NCBI RefSeq assembly: GCF_019880585.1
Contig: NZ_JAINVV010000005.1
Coordinates: forward strand, 80,536 to 144,535
Direction: 5' to 3'
Length of the DNA: 64,000 bases
Origin: Sphingomonas colocasiae
GTDB taxonomy: Bacteria > Pseudomonadota > Alphaproteobacteria > Sphingomonadales > Sphingomonadaceae
Both the position numbers and the translations under genes were made by a program. The notes beneath the pieces are model-generated. The model saw only the letters and a list, made by a program, of their open reading frames with translations, ran no database searches and was not told where the DNA came from. Of this stretch, positions 53,811 through 60,571 are shown piece after piece; the first letter of the stretch is position 1; each line of letters opens with the position of its first letter.

Positions 53811-53890
53811 CATGCCGTCCCACCGGAGCGCCGAACGAAACGCCCGAAAAACCGCCATAACCGATGCGCCCGCGATCCGGGCTGAACGCT

Positions 53891-54934
53891 TCAGAAACTG
53901 TAGACGATGCTTGCCCGGCTGGAGGTCGTGGTCGGGGTCATGCCGGGATAGGCGTTGGTCTCGTGCCGCGCGCTCACCTGCAGCCGGGTCGCGAGCGGCC
54001 CGATGAGCTTGCCGGTGATCGACGCCTGCCCCTCGATGGTGCCGCTTTCCGCCTCGAAGATCCCCGATGTGCTGGCCGCGAAGCTGAAGCCGGGCGAGAT
54101 CGCCCAGTTGAGCGCCGCCGAACCCCGCGCGCCGAACATCCGCTCGTCGCCGCGCTCGCCCACCCAGTCGGTGCGCCTCAGCGACGGGCCGCCGGACAGG
54201 TCGAGGCTCAGATCCTGTCCGAGCGCCAGCTTCGCGCCGAACCCCAGGCTCTGGGTGGAACGCGACGCGAAGCCCGAACGCCGGTCGCTCTCGAGCGAGA
54301 CCAGCCCGGAGATGAAGGCCGCCGCAGACAGGTCGCGGCGCACGTCATAGGCGGCGATATAGCGCTCATTGGCGGCGAAGCCCTCGATACGCTGATAGTC
54401 GAGCGCGCCGCTGAGCTTCTGCTTCCAGCCATCGACATCGCTCGCCAGCGAGGCGGCGATATTGGCGGCGGCGGTATCGGTGTTGCCCGTGGTCTGGCCC
54501 AGCCCGAACTCGAGCTGCCCCTTGAGGACGGGTGCCTGCGCCGGCGTCTGCCCGGCCGCCCGGGCGGCGGCGGACGGACGCCCTCCGGCCTTCGCGGACC
54601 CGCCCGTAGCCGATGCCTGGCCAGGCTTCACCGCCGATTGAGGAACCGAAGACGAGACCGGCGAAGACAAGACCGAAGCCGGGGACTGCGACGCGGACGG
54701 CGCGACCGCCATGTCCGGACAGCGCCCATCCGCCTCGACAGCATGGCCGAGCGCCGAGGCCGCCGCCGCCATCGCCGGATCGGTCCTCGCGACAAGTCCG
54801 GCGACGCGCCGCGCCAGGACGGGGTCGCCATCGGCCGCCGCCGCGCAGATGAGCGCCCGGTGTGCCTCCGGCAGCGCCGCGCCGGGCGGGGTTTCCGCAG
54901 GCACCAGCGCCGCGAGCATCGCCATGATCATCAT
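53891..54934 (-). CDS. DUF481-family outer-membrane barrel protein
   Basis: 347 residues from ATG 54934. N-terminal region has a short hydrophobic start, an alanine-rich helical part (about 20-85) and a low-complexity S/P/A linker (about 85-145, ASVLSSPVSSSVPQSA). The C-terminal 210 residues form the DUF481 barrel: LKGQLEFGLGQTTGNTDTA, GLVSLESDRRSGFASRST, LGFGAKLALGQDLSLDLSGG, and it ends IVYSF. Such proteins are salt- or envelope-stress-linked porin-like proteins of unknown substrate. The extra N-terminal region is unusual. Confidence 0.85.
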   Translation of the reverse strand: MMIMAMLAALVPAETPPGAALPEAHRALICAAAADGDPVLARRVAGLVARTDPAMAAAASALGHAVEADGRCPDMAVAPSASQSPASVLSSPVSSSVPQSAVKPGQASATGGSAKAGGRPSAAARAAGQTPAQAPVLKGQLEFGLGQTTGNTDTAAANIAASLASDVDGWKQKLSGALDYQRIEGFAANERYIAAYDVRRDLSAAAFISGLVSLESDRRSGFASRSTQSLGFGAKLALGQDLSLDLSGGPSLRRTDWVGERGDERMFGARGSAALNWAISPGFSFAASTSGIFEAESGTIEGQASITGKLIGPLATRLQVSARHETNAYPGMTPTTTSSRASIVYSF

Positions 54935-55038
54935 TCCCGCGCTCCTGTCGTCATCGGGACGGCCGCGCACGCGCATTCGCCCTCACAAGTGAAGACGAGT
55001 GAGCGGCCGAAAAGCGCACCCCGCGCAGTCGATGCCGC

Positions 55039-55156
55039 GGACCGACACGAAAAATTCGGCGGCGCCCCTGCGTATTCCGGCGGTTCGTTCGTTTCAGAGG
55101 CAAGGGCCGGGCGAAGCCGGCGAAAATTGGGGGGAAACATGAAGGCCGTGCCGTGA
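55039..55156 (+). promoter_or_regulatory. Orphan receptor-type leader with a five-codon ORF
   Basis: GGACCGACACGAAAAATTC (55039-55057) is an A-tract element like those before receptors 1 and 2 and sigma 2. Its A-tract ends 85 bases before an ATG preceded by AAAATTGGGGGG, the same ribosome-site style and almost the same distance (84-86) as for both receptors. The ORF is only MKAVP (55139-55156). Either a receptor gene was deleted or this is a short regulated transcript ending at 55323. Confidence 0.5.
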
Positions 55157-55287
55157 CACTCCGCCCGGGACCTAAGGCATCCCCCCGGGTGGCCATTCCG
55201 GCGGCATGGCCGGCATCCTGCATCAGTCCCGCCTGGCTTCGCCTTTCGCCGCCGGTTTCCAGACCCGCCGGCGCGAAAGGGCCTGGA

Positions 55288-55323
55288 GGGCTCCGCCATT
55301 CCACCGGGTGGCGGAGCCCTTTT
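55288..55323 (+). terminator. Rho-independent terminator
   Basis: Perfect 11-base stem GGGCTCCGCCA / TGGCGGAGCCC with a 10-base loop, followed by TTTT. Oriented rightward. No full-length gene ends nearby on this strand, so it probably ends the transcript from the orphan leader. Confidence 0.8.
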
Positions 55324-55524
55324 CCTGATCACAATTTTCCGATGAGGCGAACGCCGATGGCGAAGCCGATGATTATTAAGCCTTGTGCTGGCGCCCCGAC
55401 GGCACCGAGCTGAACTGTGCGATGATGTAGCGGCAAAACAGCCTATTGGCAGAAATCCGATCCGGGCAAACATATGCCTGCCGGCGAGAATTTTGTCCGC
55501 TACCCACCGCAAGCAGCTCACGCC

Positions 55525-55591
55525 CCGTTCGGGATCCAAAAGATACCGTTCGGGATCATAAATTTGACATTCTGTCAGAAATTGCTATCTA
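55525..55591 (+). promoter_or_regulatory. HipB promoter with two operator-like direct repeats
   Basis: CCGTTCGGGATC occurs at 55525-55536 and 55546-55557, a 21-base period (two helix turns). The second lies in the dyad GATaCC-GTTC-GGgATC. TTGACA (55564-55569), 16 bases, TATCTA (55586-55591) forms a good sigma-70-type promoter. The repeats end seven bases before the -35, a natural place for HipB repression. Confidence 0.7.
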
Positions 55592-55614
55592 CGGCTCCTG
55601 TACGGGAGCACAAC

Positions 55615-56175
55615 ATGAAGATCAAAGCTCGGCGCGACGCCAAATCCAGTCGCCTGTCCATGGCAGTGCAAGGCGTGCTTGTCGCGGATTCGGATGTGCG
55701 GGTTCGAAAGGCGGATAATTCCGCTTTGGAAAAGCCTCAGCGCGCGATCAGATATGCCAATCCCGCCACCGCCCTGCGTAAGCATGTCGCCCAAGTGCAG
55801 AAACTCGGGACGCCACCACGCTTTCGAGTGAAGTTGCGCCCGGAGCCTGCGAATAGTCCCGAGGAGGAGCTGGCACGCAGCCTCCCGAGAGCGGCCGCGC
55901 CAATATCGGCAAGGGAAGCGCATGTCCCCTTCACCTCACCGTCGGCACAGTCGGAGGGGTTGCTCAGGATCGAAGCGGTCGCCGCCCTTGGCGAGATGAT
56001 ACGACAGGTCCGTCGCCGCCGCGAGCTCTCACAGATCGAACTGGCGGCGATGGCGGGCACAGGACGGCGTTTCATATCCGAAGTGGAAGCAGGCAAGCCG
56101 ACCGTTGAATTCGGACGCTTGCTGAGCGTTTGTGAGGCGCTCGGCATCGATCTTCTCGCGACCGCGCGCCGATGA
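55615..56175 (+). CDS. hipB: HipB-like antitoxin with long N-terminal extension
   Basis: 186 residues from ATG 55615 (GGAG eight bases upstream). The C-terminal 65 residues (about 122-186) hold a Cro/C1-type HTH typical of HipB: LGEMIRQVRRRRELSQIELA, AMAGTGRRFISEVEAGKPTV, FGRLLSVCEALGIDLLAT. The first 115 residues are basic, proline-rich and of unknown fold, making the protein twice the usual HipB length. It overlaps hipA by ATGA. It should bind and block HipA and repress the operon from the direct repeats upstream. Confidence 0.85.
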   Translation: MKIKARRDAKSSRLSMAVQGVLVADSDVRVRKADNSALEKPQRAIRYANPATALRKHVAQVQKLGTPPRFRVKLRPEPANSPEEELARSLPRAAAPISAREAHVPFTSPSAQSEGLLRIEAVAALGEMIRQVRRRRELSQIELAAMAGTGRRFISEVEAGKPTVEFGRLLSVCEALGIDLLATARR

Positions 56176-57506
56176 GTGCCGACACGCTCGCGGTCTGGAT
56201 GGATGGGTTCGCCTCGCCCGCCGGCTATTTGAGCCGCGGCAACGACGGCAATAGCCAGTTTGGCTACGCACAAGATTATCTCGCCGCGAACGGCCCGCCG
56301 CTTTCGCTCTCGTTGCCGCTGACCGACGGTCACTATGACGATATCCGGACTCGCGCCTTCTTCGCGAATCTCTTGCCGGAGAACACGCAATTCCAGCGCA
56401 TCCTCGAGCGCGAGGGCCTGCGGCAGGGCGATGTGATCGGACAACTCCGCCTTTTCGGGGCGGATTGCGCGGGCTCCATATCCTGCCTGCCGGTCGGCGC
56501 CCCGCCCGTTAAAATGCCCGGAGAGCTTGCGGGTGATTATGAACCGCTCGACGACAAGACGATCATCAGGATCGTCAGAGACCTCGCCGAACTCCGGCGC
56601 CTTCCCGCGAATGTCAACGATCCGTCACCGGTTGCGGGCGTGCAGAGCAAACTCGCCGTGACGGTCATGCCAGATGGGCGCTTCGCACTTCCGAAACCCG
56701 GCGTGCGGGTCCCGACCACGCATATCCTGAAAGTGCCGGAACGGCGCCACGGTCGCGAGGCACGTCTCGAGGAGGCGGCTGCCCTGCTGGCGGCAAGTGC
56801 GCATCTCGAGGTCAGTATCCCCGAGGCCATCAAGGTGGGCGACTATGATGCCCTGCTGATCGAGCGCTTCGACCGTCGGGTCGAAGACGGCATCGTCACC
56901 CGCATCCATCAGGAGGATTTCGCGCAGGCGCTCGGTTTCCCGCCAGGCCTCAAATATCAGCGTCGCGGCAAGCCAGGTCGCCAGTTCGACGTGGAAGCCG
57001 TCCTGTCGGTTCTTGATCGAACCCATGCACCGGAGGATGCCCGGCTGGAGTTCATCCTCGCGACCCTGTTCAACCTGTGCATCGGCAACACCGACAATCA
57101 CGCCAAGAACCATGCCCTGCTCTACGATACGGGCGGTCGTCCGCGATTGGCGCCGCTTTACGACATGCTGCCGATCCGGATCGACAACCGCTACACCCAC
57201 CAGCTCGCCTTCAACATCGGCCAGGCCCGGTTTTTCGATGAGATGACCCCTGAAGATCTCAGCGCCTTCCTGTTGCTGTGCGGAGTCGAGGACATGACCG
57301 GGTTCGTCGAACAGGCGGCGACACCATTTGTCAAAAGCCTGGAAGCCGCAACCCAGCCTCTGCGCTCGATGGGCCTCAAGCTGTTCGACGACCTTATCGG
57401 GCGCGAGACCAACTGGCTGGTCGAACTTCTTTCCGCGACAGTCGAATTGCGCGATCGCGATGCCTTCATCGACAGGGCGGGCGGCGGCTGCGCATTTGGC
57501 AGCTGA
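56172..57506 (+). CDS. hipA: HipA-family serine/threonine kinase toxin
   Basis: 444 residues. The HipA kinase fold is complete: N-subdomain FANLLPE (64-70), P-loop-like VAGVQSK (154-160) just after the serine equivalent to the autophosphorylation site, catalytic loop GNTDNHAKN with D308, and metal-binding D331 in LYDMLP. E. coli HipA phosphorylates glutamyl-tRNA synthetase to induce persistence; the target here is not known. Coupled to the HTH antitoxin by ATGA. Followed by a broken YefM antitoxin on the other strand. Confidence 0.93.
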   Translation: MSADTLAVWMDGFASPAGYLSRGNDGNSQFGYAQDYLAANGPPLSLSLPLTDGHYDDIRTRAFFANLLPENTQFQRILEREGLRQGDVIGQLRLFGADCAGSISCLPVGAPPVKMPGELAGDYEPLDDKTIIRIVRDLAELRRLPANVNDPSPVAGVQSKLAVTVMPDGRFALPKPGVRVPTTHILKVPERRHGREARLEEAAALLAASAHLEVSIPEAIKVGDYDALLIERFDRRVEDGIVTRIHQEDFAQALGFPPGLKYQRRGKPGRQFDVEAVLSVLDRTHAPEDARLEFILATLFNLCIGNTDNHAKNHALLYDTGGRPRLAPLYDMLPIRIDNRYTHQLAFNIGQARFFDEMTPEDLSAFLLLCGVEDMTGFVEQAATPFVKSLEAATQPLRSMGLKLFDDLIGRETNWLVELLSATVELRDRDAFIDRAGGGCAFGS

Positions 57507-57544
57507 CTGGCTCCATCCACCTCTCCGCGAAATCCTCGAGGTGA

Positions 57545-57738
57545 TTTGATCACCGCACCTACCGAGACCAAGGCGTGTTCCTGGGGCTCCTCGAAGAACG
57601 CGATGGCCAGGATCACCGCCCTGGCTTTCCATTCTGCGTGATGACCATGGACTCACGATTTTCGGCCAAGCCGAGCAATATGTCAGCGGCATCGGCTTTC
57701 AAAAGGCTGATGCACCGCAACCGGGAGGAATAACCCAT
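57545..57738 (-). pseudogene. Frameshifted Phd/YefM-type antitoxin
   Basis: Begins MGYSSRLRCISLLKADAADI, continues LLGLAENRESMVITQNG, then needs a one-base shift to read ARAVILAIAFFEEPQEHAL. This is the standard Phd/YefM start, including VITQNG-x-ARAV. The unshifted frame stops at once after GKPGR. The usual C-terminal toxin-binding part is unrecognisable and no ParE/RelE gene follows, so it is a remnant. Confidence 0.75.
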
Positions 57739-57926
57739 GGATTACTCCCGGACTGAATCAGGTCCGAAGCGAGTTCGATCCGAACCAGCGCACAGGCATC
57801 GCGCACAAGCGGGATCGCCCGACTCATGTCAGAAACGCCTGAATCCCGTGCGTCCGGGATCGAAAGGCACGCGTCAGGCCAGCACCCGGCTCGCCGCTTT
57901 GCCGCCAACATCCGCTTGATTTCGAA

Positions 57927-57947
57927 GTTTGAAAGCGTCGCTTCGAC
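57927..57947 (+). promoter_or_regulatory. Shared 21-base motif before the PLP enzyme gene
   Basis: GTTTGAA, AGC, GTCGCTTCGAC. The same two blocks with a different three-base spacer lie reversed at 60256-60276 between the LysR and TonB receptor genes. The right block is itself a dyad (GTCG-CTT-CGAC). About 90 bases before the start at 58036. A LysR binding site is the likeliest reading. Confidence 0.65.
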
Positions 57948-58035
57948 ATTACTGATTTGAACGCCGTTTCCGTGCACGACACAGCGGACGCATGCGAAGG
58001 CGGACCTTCCGAGCACAGCGCATCCGGGGTAAGAA

Positions 58036-59172
58036 ATGACAGCGAGCAAAGCGAAGTTTATCGATCCGACGACCGGGCAGAGGTACGAGCTGGCGCAGCC
58101 CCGCTGGCGCGCCGAAAGCGGTGCGCCGCTGATGACCGAAACGCTGCCGGGCATTTCGCGCGACGATATCGACCGATCGTCGCGCACCTTGTGGCGCTAT
58201 GCCGCTGCACTGCCCGTCGAGATCGCCAGGCCTGTTTCGCTTGGCGAGGGCTGCACGCCCATGGTCGAGCGGACCGTCGGCGGGTGCGGCGCGCTGTTCA
58301 AGCTGGAATGGTTCTCGCCGACATGCAGCTTCAAGGACAAGGGTGCCTCGGTCATGGTGTCCTTTCTCCGCCAGCTTGGCATCCCGGCCATTCTCGAGGA
58401 CAGCTCGGGCAATGGCGGTGCGGCGATCGCCGCCTATGGCGCGGCGGCCGGCATGAAGGTCAGGGTGCTCGCACCGGAAAGCGCTTCCCCCGCGAAGATC
58501 GCGCAGATGCGTGTGTTCGGCGCCGAGGTTCAGCTGGTCCCCGGACCGCGCGACGCCTCCGAACGTGAAGCGCTGCGCCAGGCGGAGGAAATCTTCTACG
58601 CCAGCCACAACTGGCATCCCTTCTTCCTTCAGGGCACGAAGATGACCGCGTACGAGATCTGGGAGGATCTCGGCTTCCGCGCGCCGGACAATGTGATCAT
58701 CACCACGGGCGCGGGAAGCAACGTCCTTGGCTGCGACATCGGCTTTTCGGAATTGCTGGCGGCGGGCCAGATCGATCGCCTGCCCCGCCTGTTCGGCGCC
58801 CAGCCGGCCCATTGCGCGCCGATCGCGGCGTCCTATCGGGCCGACAGTTTCGATCCGATCGATATCGCGGTGGCCCCGACTATCGCCGAAGGTGCGTCGA
58901 TCCGGTTTCCCGTTCGTCTGCGGCAGGTGCTGGAGGCGGTCCGTCGGTCGGACGGCCGGATGCTGGCGGTTTCGGAAGACGAGATCTCGACCGCGCTGTT
59001 CGAGCTTGCCGGAATGGGCCTGTTCGTCGAGCCGACATCGGCGGTTGCGCACGCGGCGTTCCGCTCCCTGCTTGCAGCGGGTGAGATCGGGCCGGGCGAG
59101 ACCACCGTCGTCCTGCTGTCAGGATCCGGGATCAAGTCGAGCGCGTTCGTACAGAGCGTGACCGCGGCTTGA
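58036..59172 (+). CDS. Threonine-synthase-like PLP-dependent enzyme
   Basis: 378 residues. Fold type II PLP enzyme: Schiff-base K100 in CSFKDKG, phosphate-binding SSGNGGAA (123-130), substrate loop EGCTPM (71-76), and VLLSGSGIKS near the C-terminus. The start GGGGTAAGAA-ATG is well formed. It is threonine-synthase-like in its SLGEGCTPM and SFKDKG, but shorter than housekeeping ThrC and isolated from threonine genes, so it may act on another amino acid, for example as a dehydratase or lyase. Convergent with the LysR gene; a shared upstream motif ties it to that regulator. Confidence 0.85.
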   Translation: MTASKAKFIDPTTGQRYELAQPRWRAESGAPLMTETLPGISRDDIDRSSRTLWRYAAALPVEIARPVSLGEGCTPMVERTVGGCGALFKLEWFSPTCSFKDKGASVMVSFLRQLGIPAILEDSSGNGGAAIAAYGAAAGMKVRVLAPESASPAKIAQMRVFGAEVQLVPGPRDASEREALRQAEEIFYASHNWHPFFLQGTKMTAYEIWEDLGFRAPDNVIITTGAGSNVLGCDIGFSELLAAGQIDRLPRLFGAQPAHCAPIAASYRADSFDPIDIAVAPTIAEGASIRFPVRLRQVLEAVRRSDGRMLAVSEDEISTALFELAGMGLFVEPTSAVAHAAFRSLLAAGEIGPGETTVVLLSGSGIKSSAFVQSVTAA

Positions 59173-59202
59173 GCGCGGACACCGAGGGCGCTGCCGCAGG
59201 CT

Positions 59203-60093
59203 TTATTCGGCGGGCGGGACGGCCTTGAAGAAATCGAGGATCTCCTGGGCAAGGTGCGAGGTGGCCAGCGACTGGCTGTCCGGGGTTCCGCGCAACACGA
59301 GCGCGATCTGCCCGAGCTGGGGAAAACCATCCGCTTCGGTCAGGATGCGCAATCCGTCCGGCACGACGCTGCGGGCCATGGTCGCAACCGCATATCCCTG
59401 CGCGGCAACCGTCGTCAGGACGACGCAGCTCTTGCTGGTGACGCCCACCCTGAACTGAAGCGGGCTGCCGTCCTCGCGTTCCGGGAAACGTTGCAACGCC
59501 GCCAGCGTCGCGCGGTAGATCGGCGATTCGTCGGAGAACAGCGCGAGCGCCAGCGGCGATTGCCTGTGCGTTTGATGATCCGGCGACGTGACCCAGACGA
59601 TCTCCTCACGCCGCAGCACGACATCGTCCTCGAGCGGGGCAGTGGTCGCGACGACGGCGATGTCGATCTGGCCGTCGTTCAGCATCCTGATCAGGACGGG
59701 TGACGTATTCGTCGAAATGTCCAGCGAGACGGTGTGATATTTCGAGGCGAAATTCTGCAGGACTTTCGGCAGCACGACGGGCGCATAATCGTCGGGCATG
59801 CCCAGGCGCACCTCCCCCGTCACCTTCTCGTGATGCCATTCGTCGACGACCTTGTCATGAAGCGCCAGTATCTGGCGCGCCTGGAGGGCGAAGCGGCTGC
59901 CCTTTTCGGTGAAGGCGAGGTCGCGTCCACGCTTCACGAACAATTCCACGCCCACGATTTCCTCGAGCCGCTTCATCTGCGTGCTGACCGTTGGCTGGGT
60001 CCGCGAAATAAGCTGGGACGCCCCCTTGAAGCTGCCCGTGTCCGCGAAGGCGATCAATGTCCTCAGAAGATCCATGTCGAAGTTGATTTTCAT
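59203..60093 (-). CDS. LysR-family transcriptional regulator
   Basis: 296 residues from ATG 60093. N-terminal HTH complete (DLLRTLIAFADTGSFKGASQ, LISRTQPTVSTQMKRLEEIV, GVELFVKRGRDLAFTEKG), then a type-2 periplasmic-binding-like effector domain. Divergent from the TonB receptor at 60572 and convergent with the PLP enzyme. Both flanking promoters carry the same 21-base motif, so it probably controls all three genes in response to a substrate or product of the PLP enzyme. Confidence 0.92.
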   Translation of the reverse strand: MKINFDMDLLRTLIAFADTGSFKGASQLISRTQPTVSTQMKRLEEIVGVELFVKRGRDLAFTEKGSRFALQARQILALHDKVVDEWHHEKVTGEVRLGMPDDYAPVVLPKVLQNFASKYHTVSLDISTNTSPVLIRMLNDGQIDIAVVATTAPLEDDVVLRREEIVWVTSPDHQTHRQSPLALALFSDESPIYRATLAALQRFPEREDGSPLQFRVGVTSKSCVVLTTVAAQGYAVATMARSVVPDGLRILTEADGFPQLGQIALVLRGTPDSQSLATSHLAQEILDFFKAVPPAE

Positions 60094-60255
60094 GCGATGC
60101 CTTCGCGTTGATGGAGCGGCCGTCCGGCGGCGCGTCGTCCGCGCGAACGGACCGGACGGACTTTTTGTGCGATGCGGCAGACCCAGCGTCAAGCGGGGAC
60201 GCGCGTCGCCGGAAATCGCATGAACTCACCCGCGACATCGGTTCACTTCAACAGC

Positions 60256-60276
60256 GTCGAAGCGACATGTTCAAAC
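60256..60276 (-). promoter_or_regulatory. Shared 21-base motif between LysR and TonB receptor genes
   Basis: Read leftward: GTTTGAA, CAT, GTCGCTTCGAC; identical in both blocks to 57927-57947. It overlaps the dyad at 60271-60291 and lies 163 bases before the LysR start and about 300 before the receptor start. Confidence 0.65.
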
Positions 60277-60291
60277 TAATCAATTGTTTGA
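60271..60291. promoter_or_regulatory. Dyad overlapping the shared motif
   Basis: TCAAAC, nine bases, GTTTGA: a perfect six-base inverted repeat including a T-N11-A-type LysR core. Its left arm is part of the 21-base motif, so the two may be one compound LysR operator. Confidence 0.5.
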
Positions 60292-60571
60292 GTCCGGACG
60301 GGTCCTACCGTTGAACCGTCACCGAATCGCGGGTGGCACGCCAGGGGGATTACAAGCGATGGTGCACCGCACTGCCATGACATTCACGGGGCGCCAAACG
60401 CCGATGCGGCCGGCCTGACACCTGTCGGCAAGGGCAAGCGGGTGGGCCGAAAAACCTGAAGGCCGTCCAGGCCTCGGATCCGTCGTGTCGGCGCCTGCGC
60501 CGTCACGGCGAGCGGACACACATCGAAAATCGCCGGCACAGGCGATCGGCAACAATCACGAAAGGGAGCTC

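Larger units (their letters stand above)
54935..55614. other. Gap of 680 bases between DUF481 and HipB genes
   Basis: Contains the leftward promoter of the DUF481 gene (not resolved), the rightward orphan leader at 55039-55156, a terminator at 55288-55323, and the HipB control region at 55525-55591, each entered separately. The stretch 55324-55524 shows nothing else recognisable. Confidence 0.7.
57507..58035. other. Gap of 529 bases between HipA and the PLP enzyme
   Basis: Holds the leftward YefM remnant (57545-57738) and the 21-base motif at 57927-57947. The rightward frame from 57737 (MDYSRTESGP) is antisense-like to the start of YefM and has no recognisable content despite GGGAGG before it. 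Confidence 0.6.
60094..60571. other. Divergent gap of 478 bases between LysR and TonB receptor genes
   Basis: No gene. Contains the 21-base motif (60256-60276) and a dyad (60271-60291), entered separately. The rest (60292-60571) shows nothing else recognisable apart from the receptor's ribosome site (AAAGGGAG before 60572). Confidence 0.7.
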
